From: Bacteroidota bacterium | GTDB lineage: Bacteria; Bacteroidota; Bacteroidia; Bacteroidales; Lentimicrobiaceae | Direction: 5' to 3' | Assembly: GCA_023441805.1 (NCBI GenBank) | Contig: JAEZNO010000007.1 | Coordinates: forward strand, 1 to 41,195 | Length of the DNA stretch: 41,195 nucleotides | Shown here: piece by piece, positions 25,595 through 34,427 of the stretch | Position numbering within the stretch: position 1 is the stretch's first letter | Layout: each line of letters begins with the position of its first letter | The notes under the pieces: model-generated | Told to the model about the DNA's origin: nothing | Seen by the model: only the letters and a program-made list of their open reading frames with translations | Database searches by the model: none | Translations under genes and position numbers: made by a program

Positions 25595-26914
25595 CTATAA
25601 TGCCCGGATTAAGTTTCTCAGGTAATCAGTCATAAACAAAGGTATATTAACAAAACCTCCCTCCTCAAGTTTTAAATTTTTAAGCGAAACCCTCACACTA
25701 ATCGCAGGCTTATACTTATCCCTGTATACTGCCAACGATTTACTACGCACATTCTCATCCGATTTTACTTCAATTGGTATAATTGAATTTTTAAATTGTA
25801 CTATGAAATCAACTTCAGCTTCATTACTTGATTTCCAATAGAATGGTATTGCTTCAAATTGAGTAAGTAATGAATTTAGTACGAAATTCTCAGTCAAAGC
25901 TCCTTTGAACTCAGTAAATAACCGGTTGCCTTCAGTAATTGCAACCGGATCAAGCATCGAAAGTTTCCTGAGTATGGCAGTATCCGACAAATATATCTTA
26001 AATGAAGTGAGCTCCTCATATGCTTTCAATGGCAACCCAGGTTTTGAAATCTTGTGAATCTTATAAACCAATCCTGCATTTACCAACCATGTGAGTGCAT
26101 CTTCATACTCTCTGGCACGGGATCCCGGCCTGACTGCACGATAAAGGAATTTCTTGTTTTCCCTTGCCAACTGTGATGGCAATGATGACCAGATGTAATT
26201 TACCCGAACAACATCTTTGTTATCAATGTGCTTTGAAAAATCGAGTGTGTACGCATTAATGATACTTTGCAATACATTCTGGCATTTTTCAGTATTCCGA
26301 TCTTCCAGTAATGCTGAAACCGCTTCAGGCATTCCTCCTGAAATAAAATACTGCTTAAGTTTGTCGATTAACTTACTGAAGAAAATCTCCGGAATTGGTT
26401 CAAAACTTTGAATCTTACTAAGGTACTCATGCATAGATTGGTCTGCATGTGCGAGAAATTCCTTGAAGGTCAATGGATACATTTTAAGGAAATCAACATT
26501 ACCAACAGGAAATGACGCACCGCGAGTTAAAGCAACACCCAACAAAGAACCGGCACCTGCAATAACATATTCGGAATGCGTTTCACGAAAGTACTTTAGT
26601 GAATTCAGAGCATCATTACATTCCTGTATCTCATCAAAGATAACCAGGGTCTTTTGTGGCAATATAGGGCTTCCATTGACTATCGAAAGAAACTCGATGA
26701 TTCTTTCGGGTTCCTTAGTCTTTTGAAAAAAGTCCTTTAATTCAGTCTGCAAATCGAAGTTGAAGTAGGCAGTATTCTCAAAATACCTGGCACCAAAGTG
26801 CTTCAAGATCCAGGTCTTACCAACTTGTCTTGCCCCCTGAAGAATGAGTGGCTTTCGTCCTGCACTCTCTCTCCATCTGACTAAATCTTGTAGAATTTCT
26901 CTTGAAATTTCCAT
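25595..26914 (-). CDS. Stand-alone P-loop ATPase with DUF4143-type C-terminus
   Basis: A 439-residue AAA-like ATPase of the widespread AAA_14/DUF4143 family. Walker A is GARQVGKT (27-34), Walker B LVIFDE (89-94), and GAGSLLG follows as a sensor-like segment. The C-terminal half contains the DUF4143 region with FYWKSSNEAEVDFIVQF and PIEVKS, which resembles a PD-(D/E)XK nuclease core (D...E-x-K). Cellular role is unknown; these genes are often strain-variable and solitary. A dense cluster of TGTGA/TCACA half sites immediately upstream suggests tight regulation. Confidence 0.85.
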   Translation of the reverse strand: MEISREILQDLVRWRESAGRKPLILQGARQVGKTWILKHFGARYFENTAYFNFDLQTELKDFFQKTKEPERIIEFLSIVNGSPILPQKTLVIFDEIQECNDALNSLKYFRETHSEYVIAGAGSLLGVALTRGASFPVGNVDFLKMYPLTFKEFLAHADQSMHEYLSKIQSFEPIPEIFFSKLIDKLKQYFISGGMPEAVSALLEDRNTEKCQNVLQSIINAYTLDFSKHIDNKDVVRVNYIWSSLPSQLARENKKFLYRAVRPGSRAREYEDALTWLVNAGLVYKIHKISKPGLPLKAYEELTSFKIYLSDTAILRKLSMLDPVAITEGNRLFTEFKGALTENFVLNSLLTQFEAIPFYWKSSNEAEVDFIVQFKNSIIPIEVKSDENVRSKSLAVYRDKYKPAISVRVSLKNLKLEEGGFVNIPLFMTDYLRNLIRAL

Positions 26915-26917
26915 TTT

Positions 26918-26976
26918 TCACACTTTATGTGACAATTTTGTGAGATAAATCACATTTTTGTCACTAATTGTGTGAC
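26918..26976. promoter_or_regulatory. Nested TGTGA/TCACA operator cluster before the ATPase gene
   Basis: The core TGTGAGATAAATCACA (26939-26954) has the TGTGA-N6-TCACA form of a CRP/FNR-type site. An outer pair GTGACAA (26929-26935) and TTGTCAC (26958-26964) is symmetric about exactly the same centre (26946.5). Further half sites are at 26918-26922 and 26970-26976. On the minus strand TATATTTG (26983-26976) is a possible -7 box, so the dyads would lie across and just after the transcription start. Confidence 0.6.
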
Positions 26977-27125
26977 AAATATAAGTAATTAGAATGTAAA
27001 AAGGTTAAGACAAGATGAAAAAGTACAGTTGATGTTGACAGTAAAAAGGCTAATTGACAGTATCGATACTTTCCTCTCTGAAAAGGTATGACTCCTTGGG
27101 ATATGTATTCTGTATGCGTCTAAGC

Positions 27126-28280
27126 TTATCGCTGCTTCGAATGCTCAAGAATCTTCTCACAGATAAAATCAGCTGCTTTACCATCACCGAAAACCGGTTT
27201 GTAGTCTATTGCAGGTTCTGAAAGGTAATAACTGATTGCCTTTTCAATTCTATCACCATTTGCATCAGAAATGATACCTGCCCCGGTATCAACAATTTCA
27301 ACCCATTCAGTTTCAGTACGGGTAATAACGCAGGGTTTCCTGAAAAAGTAAGCTTCTTTCTGTACACCACCTGAGTCGGTGATTACCATCTTACAATGCT
27401 TCTCAAGTCTGGTCATGTCGAGAAATGACACGGGCTGCGTAATCTTCAAGAGAGGATTTGACATTATTGAAGCATGGATGTCTTCCGGAAGATTCCTTCT
27501 CAAAAGTCCTGCTGTTCTTGGGTGAAGCGGCAGAACGACAATAATATTATGCTTTCGGGTTACTTGATCAAGTGCTTTGAAGATTTCTGTTAATCTGGAT
27601 GAATCATCAGTATTCTCTGCCCTGTGGATTGTAGCCAATAAATAATCTTTACCCGACAAATCAAGTTCTTCAATAATCTTTGATTTTCCTTCAGCTATGT
27701 CGGCAAAATGGAGAGTATTGTCATACATTACGTCGCCACAGTGATAAATAGCAGGGTTATCAATATTTATACGGCCGGCTGTGTGTTCACTAAAACCTTC
27801 CCTGTATAAGTTTTTCAATCCGGTAGTGGTAGGAGTGAAGAGCAAGGTTGACACATGATCACAAACGATACGGTTGATTTCTTCGGGCATGCTTTTATTG
27901 AACGAGCGAAGTCCTGCTTCAACATGCACCACCGGGATATGGATTTTAGCAGCTGCAACACCTGCTGCAAGTGTCGAATTAGTATCACCATAAACCAGCA
28001 TGTAATCAGGTTGTATCTGCAACAGCAATCTCTCGCTTCCCTCTGTCATTAATGCTGTTTGCTTTCCATGAGAAGCACTGCCTACATTAAGATTAAAATC
28101 GGGAAGAGGTATTTCTAACTCATCAAAGAACACCTGCGACATGTTGTCATCGTAGTGCTGACCTGTATGAACTATATATTCCTTTATCAGACCGGCAAAC
28201 TTATGCCTCACCGACCGGCTGATTGCTGCTGCTTTAATTATCTGAGGCCTGGCGCCTATAACGGTTAGAATCTTTATCAT
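27126..28280 (-). CDS. wecB: UDP-N-acetylglucosamine 2-epimerase (non-hydrolysing)
   Basis: Cytoplasmic enzyme interconverting UDP-GlcNAc and UDP-ManNAc for surface polysaccharide synthesis. The 384 residues have the GT-B fold signatures GARPQIIKAAA (9-19), YGDTNSTLAA, HVEAGLRS, TIHRAEN, LPLHPRT and DSGGVQKEA. Length is typical for WecB. Neighbouring genes give no polysaccharide operon: radC follows upstream on the same strand after 22 bp, and a heptose-kinase-like gene lies 5 kb away. Confidence 0.93.
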   Translation of the reverse strand: MIKILTVIGARPQIIKAAAISRSVRHKFAGLIKEYIVHTGQHYDDNMSQVFFDELEIPLPDFNLNVGSASHGKQTALMTEGSERLLLQIQPDYMLVYGDTNSTLAAGVAAAKIHIPVVHVEAGLRSFNKSMPEEINRIVCDHVSTLLFTPTTTGLKNLYREGFSEHTAGRINIDNPAIYHCGDVMYDNTLHFADIAEGKSKIIEELDLSGKDYLLATIHRAENTDDSSRLTEIFKALDQVTRKHNIIVVLPLHPRTAGLLRRNLPEDIHASIMSNPLLKITQPVSFLDMTRLEKHCKMVITDSGGVQKEAYFFRKPCVITRTETEWVEIVDTGAGIISDANGDRIEKAISYYLSEPAIDYKPVFGDGKAADFICEKILEHSKQR

Positions 28281-28302
28281 TAATCTTCACTTAAACTCTA
28301 TT

Positions 28303-29007
28303 TCAGAGCTTTCCTTCATCAGCAAAGCTATAATAATTTTCATCGCCAACTATCAAATGATCCAGCACTTTGATATCAAGAAACTCGCCCGATCGTTTAA
28401 TCTTTTCAGTAAGTTTAATATCATTATCGCTTGGGCGAAGTGAACCTGACGGGTGATTGTGACATAGAATTATTCCGGCTGCATTTTCCTCAAGAGCAAT
28501 TTTATACACCCTTTTGGGATCAACAACAGTGCTATCAAGGCCTCCCTCACTTATGCAACGTAATGATAGTTTGCGATTAGCTTTGTTCAGGAACAGAACC
28601 CAGAACTGTTCATAGGGGCAATCGGCAACCTGCGGATAGATGATTTCGAAAGCATCAGCACTGCTCTTAATGTCCTTCTCGGCAGGCATCGATTGGGCAC
28701 GGCGTCGCATACCGAGTTCAAGAGCAGCGATAATTGTAAGGGCTTTAGCTTCACCGACACCGGGTATTTTCATGAGATCGGCAATTGTCATCTTTGAGAG
28801 ATTCACAAGGTTGTTACCAGCTTCATTCAGAAGCAGTCTGGCAACGTCGACAGCTGTTCTTGAGGGAGTTCCTGATCTGAGAAGTATGGCAAGCAATTCA
28901 ACATCACTTAGCGCAGCTTTTCCTTTTGTCATTAGTTTCTCACGTGGACGATCTTCATCGGCCCAACCCTTAATACCTTTTTCCATTGCCTTCAAGGGGG
29001 TATTCAT
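28303..29007 (-). CDS. radC: RadC/JAMM-domain protein
   Basis: A 234-residue protein with a helix-hairpin-helix segment (IPGVGEAKAL, 81-90) and a C-terminal JAMM metalloprotease-like domain whose zinc motif H183-x-H185...S193-x2-D196 is complete. Historically called a repair protein, its biochemical role is not settled. Full length, not the truncated form found in mobile elements. Upstream of wecB by 22 bp and probably co-transcribed. Confidence 0.93.
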   Translation of the reverse strand: MNTPLKAMEKGIKGWADEDRPREKLMTKGKAALSDVELLAILLRSGTPSRTAVDVARLLLNEAGNNLVNLSKMTIADLMKIPGVGEAKALTIIAALELGMRRRAQSMPAEKDIKSSADAFEIIYPQVADCPYEQFWVLFLNKANRKLSLRCISEGGLDSTVVDPKRVYKIALEENAAGIILCHNHPSGSLRPSDNDIKLTEKIKRSGEFLDIKVLDHLIVGDENYYSFADEGKL

Positions 29008-29073
29008 ATGTATGGATTTCAGTGACCAAAGGTATTAAAAAGCTTATTATTAAAAGGAAAGAAACACAATAAA

Positions 29074-29099
29074 AAAAGCCCTGAAGGGACAGGGCTTTT
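29074..29099 (-). terminator. Intrinsic terminator after rpsT
   Basis: Stem AAAAGCCCTG / CAGGGCTTTT with an AAGGGA loop, flanked by A- and T-runs, 29 bp beyond the rpsT stop. Confidence 0.9.
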
Positions 29100-29127
29100 C
29101 AATCGTATATATAAATTTAATCAAGTT

Positions 29128-29382
29128 CTATGCCAGGCGGTTAACGTACTTTGTAAGTTTTGATTTCAGATTACCGGCTTTATTTTTATGAATGATAGAC
29201 TTTTTAGCAAGTTTATCGATCATAGAAACCAACTTAGGCAGTTTTTCAGATGCTTCGGTTTTATTTTCCAGTGTGCGGAATTTACGAACTGCATTACGCA
29301 TGGTTTTGCTATAATACCTGTTCCGAAGAAGTCTGGTTTCGCTTGATCTGATTCTCTTTAATGAGGACTTATGGTTTGCCAT
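29128..29382 (-). CDS. rpsT: 30S ribosomal protein S20
   Basis: Small helical ribosomal protein binding the 5' domain of 16S rRNA. The 84 residues begin MANHKSSLKRIRSSETRLLRNRYYSK and include the basic KKSIIHKNKAGNLKSKL region. Single-gene unit: tRNA-Glu lies 19 bp upstream on the same strand and a strong terminator follows. Confidence 0.96.
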   Translation of the reverse strand: MANHKSSLKRIRSSETRLLRNRYYSKTMRNAVRKFRTLENKTEASEKLPKLVSMIDKLAKKSIIHKNKAGNLKSKLTKYVNRLA

Positions 29383-29401
29383 TTTTCTAATCTTTATTTT
29401 G

Positions 29402-29473
29402 TAGTCCGTAGGGGAATCGAACCCCTATTACCAGGATGAAAACCTGGCGTCCTAACCGTTAGACGAACGGACC
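29402..29473 (-). tRNA. tRNA-Glu (TTC)
   Basis: Cloverleaf on the minus strand: acceptor GGTCCGT/ACGGACT with a G-U first pair, anticodon stem CCAGG/CCTGG with loop TTTTCAT giving anticodon TTC, and T arm AGGGG-TTCGATT-CCCCT. CCA is not encoded. Confidence 0.95.
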
Positions 29474-29498
29474 GTTAGTCATTTTTGTTTAGGGACTG

Positions 29499-29529
29499 CA
29501 AATGTACAACTATTTTTGAATCATCCAAA
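29499..29529 (-). promoter_or_regulatory. Promoter of tRNA-Glu
   Basis: On the minus strand TTTG (29529-29526), 19 bases, then TACATTTG (29506-29499): a full match to the Bacteroidota primary sigma consensus, 26 bp before the tRNA. Confidence 0.8.
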
Positions 29530-29645
29530 TGTTGAATTACTTTTTTTTGCAATTTTCTTAAAAAAGTCGGGGAAAGCTACGGGGAGAATAGATTCAGGAT
29601 AGTTCAAAATAGTTGCAAATTCCATTCTACAAAAGACAATTACCT

Positions 29646-30323
29646 TTAACCTTCCTTTACCTCAACGTGGTCTCCTTGGAACCTGAAGCCCAAACGTTTA
29701 CCTGTAACTAATCTTACAACTGAAGTGGCTTGCATATCATCAACCCGTACCACTTTCACTTCATCGAACGGGGGTGTTAAAAGATCGAAATTGACTGTAT
29801 ATAAAATTGCTGAACGGATTATACTTCTAATGGCATCTTCATCAAGCACCGAAGTAGCAAAATTGTTGTACAATTGCCCGACCTCGCGCTTACCTTCAAT
29901 GAAAAAGTGCTGATCTTTATTTACGAATACCCTGCCAATCATGTAACCAAGGTCATTCAACCGGTTGTAGCGGAATGAATCGGCCAGGAAGTTGTATATA
30001 TTTATCACTCCACAATAGCTTCTTTCAGGATCATCATTGATATATTGAGTTTTCATTACTTCATGCAGCCTGGGAAACTGAAAGATATTAGTGTGCAGCA
30101 TAAAAATCAGAACGTCACTTCCAAAAGTAAGCTCCATTCTGTAGTCTTCACTTTCATTAAGCACAAATTCTACTTTCCTCTGACCGTGGAAGGTTTTATT
30201 GTATTTCTGAACCTGCTCGCGTAATATCTTCCTGAATAATTCAAATGAAGTGCGGGTCCTGGTATAAACATCAGACTTCAATATATATTTCGAGCGTAAA
30301 GCTTCAAAGACGTGGTTTTCCAT
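29646..30323 (-). CDS. Conserved hypothetical protein
   Basis: A 225-residue soluble protein, with no signal peptide, membrane helix or catalytic motif that I recognise. It is rich in aromatic and charged residues (YNFLADSFRYNRLNDLGYMIGRVF, about 110-134) and appears folded throughout, with ordinary codon use. The C-terminus ends in a short strand-rich segment. It stands between tRNA-Glu and the COG2509 flavoprotein, both on the same strand. I remember similar proteins only as uncharacterised Bacteroidota entries; no function can be assigned. Confidence 0.7.
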   Translation of the reverse strand: MENHVFEALRSKYILKSDVYTRTRTSFELFRKILREQVQKYNKTFHGQRKVEFVLNESEDYRMELTFGSDVLIFMLHTNIFQFPRLHEVMKTQYINDDPERSYCGVINIYNFLADSFRYNRLNDLGYMIGRVFVNKDQHFFIEGKREVGQLYNNFATSVLDEDAIRSIIRSAILYTVNFDLLTPPFDEVKVVRVDDMQATSVVRLVTGKRLGFRFQGDHVEVKEG

Positions 30324-30437
30324 GATTGGTTATTTGAGAATGTCCGACAAATTTAGAAAAATTATTACACTACTTTGCCTTAATAATCTTTGAAGCTAAA
30401 ATCGAAAACCTGTGAACTGATTTGTAAAAGGTGCTTG

Positions 30438-30512
30438 CTGAAAACTTTCAAAGGTCTTGCTGAAAACTTAAATAATTCCTGATGAAAACTTAAAAGGTTC
30501 TTTCTGAAACTT
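30438..30512. repeat. 22-bp-period TGAAAACTT array
   Basis: CTGAAAACTT-type motifs start at 30438, 30460, 30482 and 30504, exactly 22 bp apart. The last is CTGAAACTT and reaches into the stop region of the flavoprotein gene. Flanking bases (GCTTG, AAAGGT) are partly conserved. Confidence 0.7.
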
Positions 30513-32055
30513 ATTTGATGGCATTTGCGACTACAACCCCATCAATTGCACTCGAAACAATTCCTCCTGCATAACCTGCTCCTTCGCCACATGGGTATAA
30601 TCCCTGAATCTGAGGATGCATAAAAGTGATTTCATCACGTGGAATTCTGATTGGTGAGGATGTTCTTGATTCTACTGCTGTTATGACTGCCTCATTAGTG
30701 AGATACCCCTTCATTTTACGATCAAAATCAACAAAGGCTTTCTGAAGACGTGATGCAATAAACTCAGGCAGGATTTCATTCATATCACAACTGATAAGAC
30801 CCGGGTTGTAGGAGCACTCAGGAAGTGACACCGAATGCCGGTTTTCAACAAAATCAACCAGTCGCTGTGCGGGTACTTTGAAGCTTTTACCTGATGCTTC
30901 CCATGCTTTCTGCTCAACAGCACCCTGAAAAGCCAGTGCAGCAAATTCTCCATGACTGTTGTATGCCTGCCAGTCTTCAGGCTCAACCGCAACGGCTATT
31001 CCCGAATTAGCGAATGGAGAATTCCTTCGTGAATTCGACATTCCGTTTACAACCGTTTCGCCATTTCCGGTTATTGCAGGCACTATTGTACCTCCCGGAC
31101 ACATACAGAAGCTGAATACTCCCCTTCCGGCAACCTGAGTTACAAGATTATACGAAGCAGCCGGAAGATATGGTCCCCGATCAGGATGGTGATATTGTAT
31201 TGAATCAATTAGCTGTTGAGGATGCTCGATTCTAACACCAAGTGCAAATGGCTTAGGTTGCATCAGAACTCCTTGCGAACGGAGCATTGAGTATACATCT
31301 CTTGCCGAGTGGCCTGTGGCCAAGATCACTGAGGATGAAATATATTCATTACCTGCTTCATCATTAACTCCCCGAATCTTGCTATCCTTGAGGATCAGCT
31401 GCGTAACCCTTTTATTGAAGAGTATTTCACCACCTGCCTCAATGATAGTTCTGCGCATGGCAGCAATGATATTTGGAAGTTTGTCAGTACCTATATGAGG
31501 ATGAGCATCAAAGAGTATGTCAGGAGTTGCACCGTGTACCACGAAAGTTTCAAGAATTTCCTGCACGTTGCCTCTTTTCGTTGAACGGGTATATAGTTTG
31601 CCATCCGAAAAAGTACCTGCACCTCCTTCCCCAAAACAGTAGTTTGAATCGGCATTTAGCGAAATCCCCCTGTTAAGATTTGAAATGTCGTACTTACGGG
31701 CCTTAACATCTTTACCTCTCTCAAGAATAATGGGTTTCAACCCTCGCGAAATGAGTGTAAGTGCAGCAAACAAACCTGCAGGGCCTGCTCCAACTATGAT
31801 AACCGGCCTTTTACCTGCAACAGAGCGATACACAGGTGGCTTAATCTTTTCTGCTTCCGGAAGGTGCTCTCCAATGAATACTTCAAGCTTCAGGCGATAA
31901 ACAACCTTACCTCTTGCATCAACTGACCGTTTAAGTGGTTTTAAGTGAAAAATCCGCCCGATTGGAATACTCAAGACTTGTGATACAACATATTTCCACC
32001 GTGCAGGATCAAAAGCTTCGGAAGGATTAAGTTTTATTTCTACCTGTTTACGCAT
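30511..32055 (-). CDS. FAD-dependent dehydrogenase, COG2509 type
   Basis: A 514-residue cytoplasmic flavoprotein. An N-terminal domain of about 80 residues precedes the FAD Rossmann motif VGAGPAGLFAAL (88-99). GEGGAGTFSDGKL, VILATGHSARDVY, FSFCMCPGG and the C-terminal LYPCGEGAGYAGGIVSSAIDG are the conserved segments of this family. It is annotated as an oxidoreductase of unknown substrate in most genomes. It stands alone; downstream lies the 22-bp repeat array and upstream the TTGAAC array. Confidence 0.88.
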   Translation of the reverse strand: MRKQVEIKLNPSEAFDPARWKYVVSQVLSIPIGRIFHLKPLKRSVDARGKVVYRLKLEVFIGEHLPEAEKIKPPVYRSVAGKRPVIIVGAGPAGLFAALTLISRGLKPIILERGKDVKARKYDISNLNRGISLNADSNYCFGEGGAGTFSDGKLYTRSTKRGNVQEILETFVVHGATPDILFDAHPHIGTDKLPNIIAAMRRTIIEAGGEILFNKRVTQLILKDSKIRGVNDEAGNEYISSSVILATGHSARDVYSMLRSQGVLMQPKPFALGVRIEHPQQLIDSIQYHHPDRGPYLPAASYNLVTQVAGRGVFSFCMCPGGTIVPAITGNGETVVNGMSNSRRNSPFANSGIAVAVEPEDWQAYNSHGEFAALAFQGAVEQKAWEASGKSFKVPAQRLVDFVENRHSVSLPECSYNPGLISCDMNEILPEFIASRLQKAFVDFDRKMKGYLTNEAVITAVESRTSSPIRIPRDEITFMHPQIQGLYPCGEGAGYAGGIVSSAIDGVVVANAIK

Positions 32056-32176
32056 TACTTCAAGCCAAAATTACGTCTATCCCCCCCACACCTGTAATAT
32101 TCTCTAATAAACACTCTACTAATCAATTATACCTCTGGAAATCTTTAACAATCTTTGAATAATTAAATCATCTACA

Positions 32177-32241
32177 TTGAACAAGATTGAACTACTTTGA
32201 ACAACAATTTTGAACAAAGTTGAACAACCTCAACATTGAAC
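32177..32241. repeat. Phased TTGAAC array
   Basis: TTGAAC starts at 32177, 32187, 32197, 32210, 32220 and 32236, that is mostly one helical turn apart, all in the same direction. It fills the gap between porT and the upstream end of the COG2509 gene. Confidence 0.65.
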
Positions 32242-32248
32242 TATTCTC

Positions 32249-33025
32249 TTATTCAAAAGTAAACGACAACAAGAACATCTTCGAGTTGAGTCGTTCAATA
32301 CCTGAAGTGTAAATATTGCCCTCACGGCGAAGAAGGTCGTTGAAACCATACGCCATCTTGATCTCTATTCCGAATTTAAAGAATGTAGTATAGAAATCAA
32401 GCCCGCCACCTACTTCGGCATAAAGGTCATTTCGTTCAATGGCCACGTTTATGTTATTGTTGCCTTCCTTCTTTTTTGAGTCACTGGCAAGGTCGAGAGA
32501 ATATCTTACACCGGCAACCCAATATGGGCGCATATTATTGTAGCGACTGCCTTTAAATTTTAGGTTAAAAGGAAATTCAACATAGGTGGATTGCAGTTTT
32601 TTATCGATGTTAAGAACATTAGTGTCACCGGCAAAACTGGTATTGATTATATAATTAATATCACGCTCTCCAAATGAAAGTGATGGCACAAAACGGAGAT
32701 CAAAATTATCTGATATACGAAGGTTAGAAACGATGCCTATAGTAAATCCGAACGACGGTGTGTGTTGTATGCTCAATATCCTTGCAGAATCAGAATTGAA
32801 GTCAGGGGTCTCAAGTGCACTGTATGATATGTGCTGAAAATCAGGGTAAGTCTTTAATGTAAAAAGCATCTCGTTCATTCCGAGAATAAAACCAAAGTGG
32901 TAGGGTGCATCATCATATCCGGGAAGGTTCCTTACTTTCCTATGCTGAGCATTTATCTGATTGATTGAAAGGATAAGAACAAAAAATACGAGTATGGTCT
33001 TTATTGTTGATCGCACTTGAATCAT
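32249..33025 (-). CDS. porT: Type IX secretion protein PorT
   Basis: Outer-membrane beta-barrel protein needed for type IX secretion. The 258 residues carry a signal peptide (1-26, cleavage at INA-Q), then the PorT-typical NLPGYDDAPYHFGFILG (34-50), amphipathic strands, YNNMRPYWVAGVRYSLDLA, and a terminal strand ending in Phe-Glu. The length and the NLPxYDxxxYHFGF segment distinguish it from generic outer-membrane barrels. It supports T9SS in this organism, consistent with the cargo protein at 5.1-6.4 kb. Next gene upstream is the pfkB kinase, 58 bp away. Confidence 0.85.
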   Translation of the reverse strand: MIQVRSTIKTILVFFVLILSINQINAQHRKVRNLPGYDDAPYHFGFILGMNEMLFTLKTYPDFQHISYSALETPDFNSDSARILSIQHTPSFGFTIGIVSNLRISDNFDLRFVPSLSFGERDINYIINTSFAGDTNVLNIDKKLQSTYVEFPFNLKFKGSRYNNMRPYWVAGVRYSLDLASDSKKKEGNNNINVAIERNDLYAEVGGGLDFYTTFFKFGIEIKMAYGFNDLLRREGNIYTSGIERLNSKMFLLSFTFE

Positions 33026-33083
33026 GTTTTACGTGGACAATTTAACGCTTTATTTTCAATTTTATTTTGAAACCCTGATGCTC

Positions 33084-34130
33084 TTATTTTACCGAATTGC
33101 GTTTTGCATTCTTATCAGAGGATAAGAGTGACTTTGCTTCCATCAATAACATTTTACCACTAACAGGAACAACGCCAACATGTTCACAGACCAGCCCTCC
33201 GGCAATATTTGCGAGTGCTGCAGTAAGCTCAGTATCAACCCTTAAGGCTCTGCATAATGATGCAACACTAATCACTGTATCGCCTGCCCCTGATACATCA
33301 GCAATATTTCGCACATGTGCAGGAATATGAAACTCCTTAGTAGCACCATTCACCTCTTCACGCATATATACACCTCTTTCTGAGAGTGTTACCATGAGTG
33401 ATGTTATTTCCTGTTTACGCTGCCATTCAATGCAAGCCTCATTTATTTTCGATAAATCCGAAGCTTTAAATTCCATCTTCAGCCCTTCAGCCAATTCTTT
33501 CAGGTTAGGTTTCAGCAAGTCGACCCGGCGATACAGGCTAAAATTCTTCTTTTTCGGATCAACAACAACCGGAATGCCTTTTTCTTTCCCTAAAGCAATA
33601 ATATGTGCAATCACGTCAGCGGTTAAGACACCTTTGTTATAGTCCTGAAGAATAATCACATCGATCTTTTGGTCGGCAAGTATCTCGACGAGTTTATCTT
33701 TAAGTGTCTTTAGCTCTAGCTCATCCAAATCAGAGTCAGTCTCTTCATCTACGCGTAGTAGTTGGGTTTTATTGCCAATTATTCTGAATTTGGTAGTTGT
33801 GATACGTCCAGTGCTCTGAATGATACCCTTTGTTGAAATATCATCATTCTCAAGCAGTTCAATAAAATCGTTGCCTCTGAGATCATTGCCAATCACCGAA
33901 CACAATATGGGTTCAGCACCAAGTGATTTGATGTTGAGTGCAACGTTTGCGGCCCCACCAAGCATATTTGAGCGTCTGTTGACCAATACTACCGGTACCG
34001 GTGCTTCAGGTGAAATGCGGTCAACCTTACCCCAGATGTAAGAATCAACCATCACATCGCCTAATATTAGAACCTTCAGTTTTGCAAATTCTTTAAACAG
34101 ATGCTCAAGCTGAACTTGGGATACATTCAT
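33084..34130 (-). CDS. pfkB-family kinase, heptose-7-phosphate kinase type (HldA/RfaE N-domain)
   Basis: Ribokinase-fold sugar kinase of 348 residues. It matches the kinase half of RfaE/HldE: VLILGDVMVDSYIWGKVDRISPEAPVPVV, GGAANVALN, QDYNKGVL, DPKKKNFSLYRRVDLLKPN, and the catalytic SGAGDTV. No adenylyltransferase domain follows, so it is the single-domain HldA form acting in ADP-heptose synthesis for LPS. The Met at 34130 is preferred over 34169, because the extra leader lies within the end of a decayed reading frame (stop at 34142). Confidence 0.88.
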   Translation of the reverse strand: MNVSQVQLEHLFKEFAKLKVLILGDVMVDSYIWGKVDRISPEAPVPVVLVNRRSNMLGGAANVALNIKSLGAEPILCSVIGNDLRGNDFIELLENDDISTKGIIQSTGRITTTKFRIIGNKTQLLRVDEETDSDLDELELKTLKDKLVEILADQKIDVIILQDYNKGVLTADVIAHIIALGKEKGIPVVVDPKKKNFSLYRRVDLLKPNLKELAEGLKMEFKASDLSKINEACIEWQRKQEITSLMVTLSERGVYMREEVNGATKEFHIPAHVRNIADVSGAGDTVISVASLCRALRVDTELTAALANIAGGLVCEHVGVVPVSGKMLLMEAKSLLSSDKNAKRNSVK

Positions 34131-34141
34131 AACATTTTGTT

Positions 34142-34427
34142 TCAAAGTGCAAAAATAGGCATATTCCAAGCAATTGTTCTCAACCTTGCCCGAATCATTT
34201 TTAAAGTTTCAAAAACGGCTCCTTCTTCGGGCAATTCTCCATATAACATTTGGACAATGCAGTTCCCCCTTTAAAAACGGTTTCTTTGCCAATTTCATTA
34301 TGGAAAATAGTAACCAAGGCATAAGTAACCCAATAGTCCCGGCTTTTGTTTCTGGTGGATATTTTAAAGCTAAACGAACCAGGGTATTTATATCTTTATC
34401 TGAAAAGTTTTTGATGATAGCTAAAAA
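34142..34427 (-). pseudogene. Decayed gene remnant with AbiEii-like KGGTALSK motif
   Basis: The gap between the kinase and the helicase gene contains three protein-like pieces in shifting frames. Piece 1 (34427-34322) reads IKNFSDKDINTLVRLALKYP and continues. Piece 2 (34302-34201) includes KETVFKGGTALSKCY and then stops. Piece 3 (34246-34142) reads ELPEEGAVFETLKMIRARLR and further to a stop. KGGTALSK is the nucleotidyltransferase motif of the AbiEii/AbiGii toxin family, and the LALKYPPET segment recalls proteins of such systems. Piece 3 is not recognised and may be from another gene. No intact frame remains. Confidence 0.45.

Noticed and set aside
26918..26976. Toxin-antitoxin operon at the ATPase gene
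   Set aside because: No small partner gene lies next to the ATPase; only the operator-like palindromes suggest tight control.
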